The notes beneath the pieces are model-generated. The model was not told where the DNA came from. It made no database searches and saw only the letters and a program-made list of their open reading frames with translations. A program made the translations under genes and the position numbers. From Lyophyllum atratum (taxonomy: Eukaryota > Basidiomycota > Agaricomycetes > Agaricales > Lyophyllaceae), in assembly GCA_014905825.1 (NCBI GenBank), contig JACGCN010000004.1, positions 1 to 64,000 on the forward strand: 64,000 nt of DNA, read 5' to 3'. Positions 1 to 10,445 of the stretch are shown here, piece after piece; positions within the stretch are counted from its first letter, which is position 1; every line of letters begins with the position of its first letter.

Positions 1-241
1 GCATACCGGGTTGTAATACATACTTTCGAACATTCTGAGGCTAGCGCCCCCCGTTCGTCGGGGACGAAGACGGCGCATGCAATACCATATCATTGACTGC
101 TTCAACATGCGGAGCCTACTGCCTACCGTTCGTCGGGGACGAAGACGGCCCATGCTCACATAGATATGAGTTTGTACTATGTTGCGCACCCTTCGTCGGG
201 GACGAAGAGTGCGCATGTGCATGTGCATACCGGGTTGTAAT
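1..241. repeat. Short hairpin repeats at left edge
   Basis: Three copies of the palindrome TTCGTCGGGGACGAA (54-68, 129-143, 192-206), a 6-bp stem with a 3-base loop, each followed by a purine-rich stretch and a GCATG-like motif. The 17 bases at 1-17 recur at 225-241, so the array probably continues off the left edge. No coding potential is visible. Function unknown. Confidence 0.7.
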
Positions 242-685
242 GAGTCCCAGCCTACGTACACCAACCCATCCATCCACCCCAAGTCCCCCCTACTATGCAA
301 TCCCAACCTCGATCCCAACCTAACGTGCCATCCATCCATCCACCCCAAGTCCCGCCCTACGTGCAATCCCAAGTCTCCATCCCACCTACCCACGTACGCC
401 ATCCATCCATCCACCCAAGTCCCGCCCTACGTATGCAATCCCAACTCTCGATCCCAAGTCCTACCCTACGTACACCATGCCATCCATCCACCCCAAGTCC
501 CGCCCTACGTATGCAATCCCAAGTCTCGATCCCAAGTCCTACCCTACGTACGCCATCCCATCCATCCACCCCAAGTCCCGCCCTACGTATGCAATCCCAA
601 GTCTCCATCCCGAGTCCGACTCTATGTACGCATCCCATCCCCCTACCCCAAGTCCCACCCCACGTACACACCCAATCCCTCCACC
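242..685. repeat. Minisatellite, ~77-78 bp unit
   Basis: Degenerate C-rich tandem array. The block beginning CATCCATCCACC recurs at 404, 481 and 559, giving a 77-78 bp period with roughly five copies. The repeat lacks stop codons, so long open frames appear in several frames on both strands. These are not genes. Confidence 0.85.
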
Positions 686-898
686 CCAGCTCCTACCCCA
701 GCTCCCATCCCAGCCCAACCCTGCACCCCAGTCTGAAAAGTTTTCAACCCTAATTTCCACCCCAGTCAGAAATAAATCTCTCCTGATAACCCAGCTCCTA
801 CCCCAGCTCCCATCCCAGCCCAACCCTGCACCCCAGTCCGAAAAGTTTTCAACCCTAATTTCCACCCCAGTCAGAAATAAATATCTCCTGATAACCCA
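686..898. repeat. 105-bp tandem duplication
   Basis: The segment 686-790 is repeated at 791-895 with only a few differences (for example CAGTCT versus CAGTCC). The near-identity points to a recent duplication at the edge of the minisatellite. No gene is seen. Confidence 0.85.
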
Positions 899-1019
899 TT
901 AATGGGACCCTAATGAACCCAAAACATTGTGTATGCCGAAGGTTTTTACCCTGAAGGTCGTGAATGAGACAGGGATATTTCGGCAACAGCCGTTAGGCCT
1001 AACGGCACGGCTACAATTA

Positions 1020-1180
1020 CTAGGGCTTCGCTAGGTGGGTCCTTTTTTTGGCTTTTCCGCTCGCCCTTCTCCCTTCTCCCTCTTTCTATTTGGCCGCCTT
1101 TTGATTTTGATTTTGGTCTTGGTGTTTCGGCTATGTTCGGGGCGTTGACGGTTATTGCTTCGCAGGGCGCGTAGAGATGT
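1020..1180 (+). pseudogene. Relic of the 12-kb membrane-protein gene
   Basis: This stretch aligns closely with the minus-strand gene near 12.1-12.3 kb. The blocks encoding ILIL and SAMFGALTVIASQ are shared (the 12-kb copy reads PAMFGALTIIASQ). Here the frame changes within the block and a TAG follows, so it cannot be translated through. It is a detached internal fragment in opposite orientation to its parent. How it moved is unknown; two small transposons lie immediately downstream. Confidence 0.65.
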
Positions 1181-1202
1181 CGTGGACACAGTATCATAAC
1201 AC

Positions 1203-1627
1203 TATGGTGCGGGCCGACTAGTCACCACTACTTTTGTACAAGCGAAATAGAGGGTCCAAAAAAGGCTGAAATCCTTATTCCTTTAACAAAACGGCTTGGT
1301 TTGATGAGACGAAGAGAACTGTTAAAGCGATTGTCAAAAAAGTAAAATCTGAGAGAGTTATTAATTTTTGACCTGACCGCATTTGGCCACGTCCCCCTAT
1401 AAGGCAATTAAGGGTCCAGATAAGATAACGATCTGTAATCTACAAAGTCATCATGCTGCTCTACTGCGTCGCCCCCTTCACAGCATGCTCAAACCACGTT
1501 CTAGTGTGCAGAATACGTGTTTTCAGATATAGTTAATTTGCTTGGGTAAGGGTATGTTTTTCAAAAAAATTCTCCAGCCAATTTGGCCGCTGTACAAAGT
1601 AGCGGTGATTAGTCGGCCCGCACCATA
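1203..1627. mobile_element. MITE, Tc1/mariner-like (TA ends)
   Basis: About 420 bp bounded by ~40-bp terminal inverted repeats. The left end reads TATGGTGCGGGCCGACTA and the right end is its reverse complement; beyond 18 perfect bases there are two substitutions and one indel to about position 40. Both ends sit on a TA dinucleotide (1203-1204 and 1626-1627), as expected of Tc1/mariner-type insertion. There is no transposase frame inside, so the element is non-autonomous. A PIF/Harbinger-like origin (TNA target) is a weaker alternative. Confidence 0.7.
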
Positions 1628-1653
1628 CGTGGGTCAAATTGAGGTATATCGCG

Positions 1654-2210
1654 ATTATAAACAAGGGGGTCTCGGAATTTTAAAAAATGACCTGGGGTCG
1701 AATTTATTTTTAGTGGCAGATTTCTTGGACCGACCGGCCAACGTAAGCAAACACGTGATATATTTACCAAATCGGGACGCCATCATTCTATTTATAAAAA
1801 TAATGATGACATTTACGCGCCGATTTTGGCACCTTTCCCTCGTCCTGGCGCTTAGCAGGTCTCGCACAACCACTTCTCGGGCGCAAACTCCAGTTTGTCA
1901 CAGGTTGAATGCCACTAGATACATTAGATAGCATATTACAATTATTGATCAATTGAATAGATAACAAACTTACCCATTGGGTCACGCACCCAGGACGATT
2001 TTTGTCACCCTTGGACGAAATTTGCCCCTCAAACAGCTACATCATTCCTCTGGCCATTTTAAATTGATCTTGAGGTAGTAAATCAGCCAAATACCCAGTT
2101 TTCCATGCATAAATATAGTAGGTCCAAAAAATATTTAGTGACCCAATCCTTGAACCGACCGACCAACCCTTGGTGCGATATTTAAACTCCGAGACCCCCT
2201 TGATTATAAA
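1654..2210. mobile_element. MITE, hAT-like, with 8-bp target duplication
   Basis: The element occupies 1662-2202 (541 bp). Perfect 15-bp terminal inverted repeats start CAAGGGGGTCTCGGA and then diverge through AT-rich subterminal sequence. The 8-bp direct repeat ATTATAAA flanks it exactly (1654-1661 and 2203-2210). A CA-initial TIR with an 8-bp target duplication is the hAT superfamily signature. No transposase domain is encoded, so it would need a source element elsewhere. Confidence 0.8.
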
Positions 2211-2411
2211 CCCGTCTCTGTACCGACGTTCGAGTCTCCGTTCTCATACCAATCTCATGTTTTCGCCTGCACGCTATACTCAGTGAAGTCACAAATTATC
2301 TCGCTATATTCCTTTCCACCAGCGGACTCGTACTACCTACGCAGGCTGAGGTTGAAACACGTCCCATGTTCTTCGTCAAGCTCTCCGAACCGTTTTGATG
2401 CATTCTCCACA

Positions 2412-4159
2412 TCACCATCGGTATATTGACCTGATCTCTCGATGCATGTATCCCAAGCCTGTCGCAGAACGCAGAACGGCAGAGGAAGCGCCGTCCGACG
2501 TGACTGTCTCCATCATTCTCTGCATCTCCATGATTGTCAAAAAAGGAACGATGAAAGGCTTTTCGATGAGGCAGGTCAAGCCCACTAATTGAGGTAAAAG
2601 TGCTCCACTGGATATACCGCCGATAACTTCCTGGTCGATCGCGGTGTACCGGGTCTCCAAGTGGTGCAGAAGTGGCATGAGAGTAAGAAGGTGGTATATG
2701 TTCAGAGGATTGGGCCCACCGATATCCTCTCCGCACATGACCGTGAAGGAGGAGAGCGAGCACGAAGAGCGGATGATCATATCTGATACATTGCTTTCAG
2801 CGAGTGTTCCTTCGCTTTCCAGGTGCAACAGTTGCATCGATGGTACCACGTGGCAATCAAGAAGAGTCGGGTCCTCGTAATGTACACAAAGATTCTTCAA
2901 CTTTGGCAATGTGATGAGCGGTACGGGTGTATTGGATGGTGAATCGATCTGCGGAAGATAAATAGGAACCTCTTTGACCAGGACAGAGTGGCTGAGGATG
3001 GCATGCATCTCCGAGAAAGTATGGCCTACAAGATTAAGGAGGTCGAGCCTGATGAGTTGATCCCAGGGTAGCTGTAAGCTCGGCAGGGAATGTGGGGCTC
3101 TAATTTCACCAAAGATCTCAAGGCGCTGTAGGTGTGGTAGGCAAATAGTATCGTCTGCTCCAATATCGACTTCAGGGAAGTAAGAGGAATAATATAATTC
3201 GGCCGCGAGGTCGACCAGGGAGGTGCATTTTGGTAGGATATGCCATTGTAGATCTGACAGTATCAACGGTCGAATATTGATAATGTGGAGTGTGGTCAAG
3301 CCGACCCAGGGAAAGGAATGTGGACCATGTTATTTGAAGACCAATCTCTTCTGTAAGGACCGCATAGATGCAGGTGTCGCAGCAGAGGGGAGCTTTGGAA
3401 AATAGTCATATTTCTACATTGCTCGAACATTGTGGACCGATGCATCACGTTTCCGGACGCGTTGGAAGGACTCTGAATGCTGAGGTGTAGTGTCTCTAGT
3501 TTAGAGAAGTCTTGAGGCCGAATCTTGAGGAGACGTCCGAAGGCGCTGAAAGTGATATGTAGATTGAGATATCTGACGCGTGCAATATGCGGGATCAGTA
3601 GCTCATCAACAACACATTCGGAGGCCGCAGTGTGTCGATATCACAAGTCAAACGAAACGATAAAGGACCAGTCGGAGGAATGATAGAGTGAAATAATTTG
3701 ACGATAAGAGGGAGTTGACACGAATGTGCAGTGGGGATGTCCGATGAAGATGGTTAAATCATTCCAAAGCCGGGGCTCATTGAGCGCGACTCGTCGCCAG
3801 CTTGAACATATTTGTTGCAAAACCCAAGGAGCAGCTGAGTAATTCGCGGGAGGGAAATCGACGGAGTAATGATCAAGAGTCCGTACAAAGATCTCGGACA
3901 GAATCTCAATCGGGAGGCGCTTGTAAGGAGCGGCAGCGAACCGGAATCTCGACAGCCGTTCCGCAACCTCCTCACGCTTAGCGATAAGGCGTTGGATCTC
4001 CTGATCTAATGATATCACGACTTTCTCGGTATCCGAGATGAGCCTCCTGGCCCGTCTATATTCCCGATCTGAGAGGAGACCACCGTTTCCGCTTGTCGTC
4101 CCAGCCTCGAATTCAAGCTTCTGAATGAGGGAAGCATCGTCGACCGAATCTGTTTCCAT
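2412..4159 (-). pseudogene. F-box/LRR-type protein, two lesions
   Basis: The protein starts at 4159 with a ~60-residue charged, probably coiled N-terminus, then the F-box-like stretch YKRLPIEILSEIFVRTLDHY and an SSWRRVALNEPRLWNDL block, the standard agaricomycete architecture (F-box-like followed by irregular leucine-rich repeats). The frame then meets TGA at 3641-3643 but continues in the same frame for another ~105 codons of convincing LRR-like sequence. Near 3310 a one-base shift is needed to enter the last ~295 codons (2412-3299). No GT-AG intron removes either lesion. If real, these make it a pseudogene; otherwise they are sequencing errors. The presumed role was substrate choice for an SCF ubiquitin ligase. 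Confidence 0.7.
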
Positions 4160-4672
4160 GATCCTGTTAGCACCTAGTTCTAGAAACGTGGTTTAAGTAG
4201 GTGGCTTTATGATGAAAACGCTCATAATCATTACCTTGCGTCGTCAAGTAAATGCTGAAGAGAAAGCTTGACGCAAGCGGAAGTCCATGTGTACCTGCCT
4301 CGTGACGGGGTCTCGTACCTTCGCACGCACGGGCACAGACTGTCAATAGCGTACTACTACGTCAAGCACTCCAGTGAGACTTGGATCGGATAAAATCAGT
4401 AGTATTGAGCAATGTTTTACACGTCGACGTAGCGCCCATATATGAAGTGCCCATGATTCTGGTGTCAGCAATTATACTGCTGTCCGTGAACATGGCCGAA
4501 TCCGGGGTCTTTCCTATATACCACGCTTCACTCAGCGACGTCCAAGGAAATTTCAAGCAAGAAAATCAACTCACATTCCTAGCCCACGTCCTGCGAAACA
4601 CACCCATCAACCCGAACACCGCGCGCCCTTCCCTTCAACTCAACCCCCCCTCCCTCCCCTGATTGATGAGCA
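4160..4672. other. Intergenic, nothing recognised
   Basis: This interval separates the F-box pseudogene (5' end at 4159) from the stop codon of the 2H phosphoesterase at 4673. A non-ATG open frame at 4381-4662 (+) resembles nothing I recognise and is not called. Confidence 0.6.
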
Positions 4673-6753
4673 CTACATCCCACCCGCCTCACCGAATCGC
4701 ACACCCCCACAACTGACGTACTCCCCCCTCGGACCCCGACTCCCCATCACCCACAACCCCAGCTCCTTCACGCGCACGACCATGTCGTCGTTCTGATCAG
4801 GGCCGAATTCGATCGATACCGGTGGCGGCGCCTTTCGGGATGTCCTCCGGTGCGGAGTAGGGTTGAGCGTGGCCGTCGTGGTGGTCGAGATCGAGGTCGA
4901 GGTGACAATCGGATTCACGCTCGAGGTGCTGGTCTCCGTAAAGGTTGTCTGGGCAACGACGTCGGGGTCAGGTGGTGTAGCTCCAAGGAGACGTAGGGCG
5001 TCGGAGCGCAGGAGATCGGAGTAGGAGAATGGCTGGCCTCGTGTGCGGGCGGGGCGGCGTTTTGAGGTGTTCAAAACGGTACAGTGGAGCTGGAGAGTGG
5101 AAATATGTGTCAGTTGTGTTAATGGATAATGACGAGATGAAGGGAAGGTAGAGATGGGCTCAGGGTATGGGAAGGGAAGTATAGGTAGTTCGAGGTTTCG
5201 AAATGGGGTATGTGGAAGCGCTGGCTGCAATAGAAGCTGACGAGGGTGTCGCCTCGAGACCTCGAGGTGGAACAAACTCGATGGGCAGCACAGGCTTCTA
5301 TGGCAAGAAGCAAGTATGAAAGGCTCGAAGAATTTCAGAGGAGGGAACGAAAGAGCAAAAAGACAGGGTGGAATCGACGACCAACAACGAACGAAACACA
5401 CCTTCAACGCCCGCTTCTCAACAACATACCCCTCCCTCCGAAACGTCCAATTCACCAAATCTAATCCGCAGCCGTCAGCCTCCACCCAAACCCCCAAATC
5501 ACAAAAAGTCAAACGTACCCGCTACGCGACGTAGCTTCTGCCCGTCCTCGCCCGTTTCCCTCGGCGCGAGGTACATCACCTCCGCCCACACGTCGTCGGG
5601 GTCAGGCCCGCGCACGACGTCCACACCCGCTAGTACCGTTGGTCCGCCCATACCGCCCTCCTCGTCATTTCCCGCGACAGAACTGACAGGCTGTCCCACG
5701 TCTCCATCAGCCGCCGCCGCTGTTTCCTGCCCTGCGTCTGAGCCTCCTACGGCGGGTTGTGGATCGTTGGGTTCGCTCGTTGAGGTCTGAGGGGGCTTCT
5801 TCGGGCGTGGAGGCTTCGGTGCTTTGAACTTGACGGGGCGCATGATGTCGAGCGAGTCCATCGTGACCCTAAGCTCGAGCTTGGGCGCGGCGGTCGTAGG
5901 TTCCGGGAGCGAGGTTTCTGGTGATCCTCCAGTGAGTATGGCGTCGATCTGAGGCCGAGAGAACGGAGGAGGGCGAGGGCGGTGGTGACTGTGCGGGGTG
6001 GCTGGGGCGGTTTCGGAGGTGGAGACGTGGGTGGTGGAGACGTGGAGGGATGGGGTGGACCTGGCGGAGGAGCGTTGGGCTGGGGTGGGTCTATGCTTCC
6101 GGTAGCGTCGTGCTCTGGAGAGACATGGGGGTGGGGTAAATCTGGCGGGGGTGGCTGGGGCGAATTCTGGCGTTCAGCGACGGGTGGAGAGGTGCGTGTA
6201 GGAGACGTGAAGGGATGGGGCGCACCTTTTGGAGGTGGCTGGTGCGGGTTCTGGCGTTCAGCGAGGGGCGGAGAGATGGGCGCTGGAGATGCACAAGAAT
6301 GGGGAGTACCTGGCGGAGGAGCATCGGGATGCTGAAGGTCTACCTTTCTCGCGCTGTCCTGCTCGTCTTCTATCCCTGCCTCCTCCTCAAGCGCCATAAC
6401 GCCCAGCGTGAGATGAAACCGCATGGGATCAATCACGATCGACTTGTCCAGACCACGGATGGGCGCCTTCCTTGTGCCATCGGGATGGGCGCCAGGCTGG
6501 AAGAGATGGGTCTGGAAGGCGGTGATGCGGGACCGTAGCGTAGAGTTGGTGTGCTGCGCAGCGGAAGTGGTGATCGAATGAGCAAGTCGAAATGAGATGG
6601 GTAAGCGTACAAGAGGGACGGCGAGGACTTTGATCAATCGAGATTAGCACTTATACCTAGCTAGCCAAAGATAGATTGTACGCACAGTGGGTCGGTTTGC
6701 TGTCTCCATGTCGACTTCGACTTTGAGTATGGCCTCTTGTTCGGAGTAGACAT
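4673..6753 (-). CDS. ASCC1/AKAP7-like 2H phosphoesterase
   Basis: The 2H-family signatures are both present: FHLTLGVM (first HxT, ~6395) and LHCTVLNTSK (second HxT, ~5080). PTHFLAVPL opens the domain, and VMYLAPRETGEDGQKLRRVA plus a VRVKELGLWVMG C-terminus match ASCC1-type proteins, which in animals act in a transcription-coactivator and alkylation-repair complex. Introns inferred: GTGCGT...CAAAG near 6630-6690, GTACGT...TTAG near 5457-5510, and a long GTGTGT...CCAG intron near 5080-5400. About 100 proline-rich residues, containing two AERQN-type repeats, are inserted between the first HxT and the next helix. Two one-base frame changes are needed: one between the best ATG (6753) and PTHFLAVPL, and one at ~5953, where a missing C would give LLRSLGPQIDAIL. 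Family assignment is firm; integrity is not. Confidence 0.75.
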
Positions 6754-7228
6754 TGTTGGCGCGAGTTGTGGGAGAACGCGACTCTTTCGGAACATGTGTC
6801 AAATCCCCGACGTCAGCTGGTAAGTTGGGAACGACGATGATTCCTAGCTTACCAGAACGATAATAAATATTAGCTGGTGAACCTCTACAAAGGAGTTTAT
6901 GGAACGAAATCGTCGAGCATCGGGTTGAGCGGCGGAATACAAGTTTCAAAGTGGCGAGAAAAGCTGTGCAGCGGTTGCCGAGTTGATTCAGGCACGTCGT
7001 GACAGCGTGTGATGTGACTACGGCCTTCCCTCGCCTTGACATGTTAGCCGCTCGTCGTGCCCAACATCATTCCTGCCTCTTTTCTTCCAACCCGCTCCTC
7101 CTTGAATATCCCTGGAACGAACCGCTGGTCGCGCTGCCGCTATAACGATACCACCCAGGAACGAACTACATACCACGGGACGCCCGACCCCATACCCCAC
7201 ACTCACACGATACCAACGGGCAGGAGGA
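6754..7228. other. Divergent intergenic region
   Basis: Lies between the minus-strand phosphoesterase start (6753) and the first usable ATG of the aspartic protease (7229). It probably holds both promoters and possibly a missed 5' exon of the protease, because no signal peptide is encoded in the visible first exon. An open minus-strand frame (6644-7042) has no recognisable domain. Confidence 0.5.
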
Positions 7229-9721
7229 ATGCCAACATGGAAAGCAAAGGGAAAGACGCGTGCAGTGGCGCAGGAGGAGGGGCCTGGTGGGACCGGCGGC
7301 GTCGTGCTCCCACTGCAGGTGGCCGGCGGCGGCGTCTATGACATGTGCGTACTGCTTCTACTCCTTTACCCCAGACTAGGAGACTGACATACCCCGCAGC
7401 GCATACGTGATCGAGGTCAGCGTGGGTATCGATGGGCAGAAGCTCTCGCTGCAGGTGGATACCGGCTCCTCCGATCTCGTGAGTCAATCCTCCTATTTCC
7501 TCGTTCTAGGCTTTTTGACACTCGGATCTTGTCCAGTGGATAACGTCAAGGTCCTGTTCCTCCTCAGTATGCGGGCAAACGAGTGGCCACTCTTACGATC
7601 CGAGCGGGTCGAAGAGCACAGGCGTCAACTTCAACATCACCTACCTACAGGGGAACGTCAAGGGCCCCGTCGTGTGGGACCAAGTCGTCGTGGGTGGGTA
7701 CAGCATCGATAATCAGGCGCTAGGTACGTATCCTCGCCACTCGCCCTCCCCACTCCTCCGCTTACCCCTTCATCATCAGCCGCCGCAGACGACATCGCCA
7801 ACGAACCTCTCTCGCCCATGTTCAACGGCATCCTAGGCCTCGCCCTCCCCCTCAACAGCATCATCGCCCAGTCCATCCCTCCCGTGACCGACAACTCCCC
7901 CGACGGCGCCGCATGGGCCTCCAACCTCTTCTCCATCACCCCCGTCTCCTCCGCCCCCTCTGCCCGCTTCCTCTCGCTCTCCCTATCGCGCCCGGGCTCC
8001 ACCGCCGTCCCGGCCCAGCTCGGTATCGGGCGCCACCCGTCGTTCATCTCTGACCCCGGCAAGGTCGACTATTCGAGCCTCGTGAGCGAGCGGACGGGGA
8101 CGTTCTTTTGGAAAGTCGGTGTAAGAGCGATTTCGGTGTGGGTGGATGGGGAGGAGAAGCCGGTGAACATCGGGAGGAGTAATAGCGGGGCTGTGTTCCC
8201 CAGCGCCGTTCTGGACAGCGGGGTCCCGCTCATATTCACTACGAGTCAGGTTGCCAATGGGATATACGGAGCGATTGGTATACAGCCCGCCAGCGACGGA
8301 ATGTGTACGTCCCCTCCCTCCCCTCCCCTTTCCCTTTCTCTTTCCCACCGAAACTGACCCCAAGACCTGCATAGACTACGTCCCATGCACCACACCCCTC
8401 AACCTGACCATCACCCTCGACGACCGCCCGCCGCTCCCCTCCACCCGCTCGACCTCACCGCCGAGCCCCCGAAAGACAACCAAGCCGCCTTCTGCGTCGG
8501 GCTCATCCAAGCCGCCGACAGCGTCCTTGCCCAAGCGAACTCGGGCGTGGGGGATATGATCCTCGGCGTACCTTTCCTGCGCAACGTCTACACCGTCATG
8601 GCGTACTCCCCGCCCTCCCAGGACGGGTCCTTCCCCTCCTCCTCATCCTCCTCCTCGTCGGGTCCGGGCTCGGGCTCGGGTACGGCGGTCCCGATAGCAC
8701 CTGATGTACACCCGAGACTGGGGTTGCTGGGCTTGACGGATCCGACGACGGCGCTGGACGAGTTCAAGACCGTGCGCATACTTAACCAGCCCATCTCGCC
8801 CGGCGCGAACAACGGCTCTCCACAAGGCGGGGTACCCCCCTCCCCGGGGGGGAAGAAGCTTTCCGTGGGGATCATCGTGCTCATCGGCCTCCTGGGGTTC
8901 TTCGCCCTCTGCCTCGGGCTCTTCGGGATCCGGTGGTGGCTATTCCGGCGGCGGTACAGACGGGCGGGGTTGGCGAGTGGGTCTGCGTCTGCTGCGACGA
9001 TCCTGGGACTGGGGCTCGGGAGGGGCGGGGGAGGGGGTGGGCATGGGCAGGGGGAGACGAGAAGGAGTTGGGGGGGTACGCGTTGGCTGCTAGGGGGAGT
9101 CGGGATTTGGGTACGGGGAAGGGGAAGGGGGTGGGGATGGGGATGGGGGGAGGGGCGCCGGATGAGGATGTGTTGAGGACGTTGAGGTATGAGGCGTATA
9201 TGCAGGATCATGGGTTGGTTGATTTGGGTCTTGGATTGGGGAGGAAGGGGAGCGGGGATGGGACGAGGGAGAGGGATGACCCGTGGGATCCGAGTACGGC
9301 GTTGGCGGTGGGGGGTGAGGGGGCGTGGGGGGATGAGACGCTCGTGCAGGGGAGGGGGAGGGAGGGGTATGTGGTGCCGGTTGGGGCGCATGAAAGGTCG
9401 TTGAGTGTGGGTGTACCGCTGCTGCATGAGATCAACCTCGAGCACGAGCACGAGCAGGAGGAGGGGGAGGTGGAGCCGCAGCCGTCGCGTTCCGTCGATG
9501 AATTCGGTGTCAGGTCGCGTGATTCGGGGCTGGAAGAGGAGGGGGATGGGGAAGGGGGCGGGATGAGGACGAGTATGGCGGGGGTGGGGACGGCGGCGCG
9601 GGGAGGGAAGATTGGAATAGGGGTGTGGGCGCCTGATGGGCCTACGCTTGGGGGGAGGGGGCAGGAGGGGAGTGGGGAGAGTGATGTTGTGTTTCGGAGG
9701 ATGTCGGCGGGGAAGAGATGA
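7229..9721 (+). CDS. Pepsin-type (A1) aspartic protease with C-terminal TM anchor
   Basis: Secretory endopeptidase of family A1. The first catalytic motif VDTGSSDLW is split by an intron (GTGAGT...CCAG, ~7480-7540; Asp codon 7458-7460). The second is LDSGVPLIFTT (Asp codon 8214-8216). Other family blocks are visible: FNGILGLALP, VGVRAISVWVDG and DMILGVPFLRNVYTV. Further introns lie at ~7723-7781 and ~8305-8374. After a Ser/Gly linker comes one membrane segment (KLSVGIIVLIGLLGFFALCL, ~8850-8930) followed by basic residues, then a long Gly/Glu-rich cytoplasmic tail, so it is probably a plasma-membrane protease. Two oddities: no signal peptide is found upstream of ATG 7229, and the tail moves to another frame inside G-runs near 9000-9060 before ending at 9721. 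The catalytic identity is secure; both termini are not. Confidence 0.8.
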
Positions 9722-10445
9722 TTTTGGGTGATTCGTTTTGGCGTTTGCCTTCATCCATCCCGGCGTCTCACATCACTCGTCGCCACTGGCGAGGCTTACC
9801 TTTCTCGACCCGTCGCCCGCATGCATCCCTGCTACCCGGACCCCGCGAAAACTCTGACCACCAAGGCTACCCGCTTACGACCCAGGACGCACCTCACGAT
9901 ATCTTTGCATTGTATATTCGCATATGCTCTCGTTACTACAGCATCACACACTCGCTCTCTCTCCCTCTCTGATCTTATTTAAGTATAATCGCCATCTCTC
10001 CTTTCGTCGTCGTCGCGGTTCTTGTATATATACCTATGGGACTCTCTCTTTCACTCTCCCTTGTTAACTTTGTCTGTCGTCGCGTAGTTTTTTATACCTT
10101 ACTGATACCTACTTACCACCCACTCTGTCGCCTTGTGGTGTTTGCCATCGTCGACGTGAAGGGTTTTCGGTTAGGCTACTTTAAGTAGCTGTGGACTCGA
10201 GTCGCAACGGTGAACCGCGGTGTGTTCTGGTCCTGTGCTTGACTGGATGGGAGTAGTAGGTCTCGTCGGATTTGATGACGATGGTTCCTCGCCATGGTGT
10301 GCAGGTCCCATAAGGCGCAAGCGTGCTTGCGACATCTTGTCTCCTACTGCGACTTGAAAGTGTTCGCAAATAATAGGAGATCCGTACATAAGTGAGACTG
10401 ACATCGACAATTCATCGTTGCCTCCCTCCCACCATCATCCAAAGC
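9722..10445. other. Intergenic, probable 3' UTR and promoter
   Basis: T/C-rich and TATA-like stretches follow the protease stop. No open frame with recognisable content is present up to the ATG at 10446. Confidence 0.6.

Noticed and set aside
93..902. Several overlapping 76-185 codon frames on both strands
   Set aside because: They follow the 77-78-bp and 105-bp repeats, occur in all frames and have no splice or start context. They are repeat artefacts.
8588..9754. 388-codon minus-strand open frame
   Set aside because: Fully antisense to the protease membrane anchor and G-rich tail. Pro/Arg/His-rich composition is what reading a G-rich strand backwards produces.
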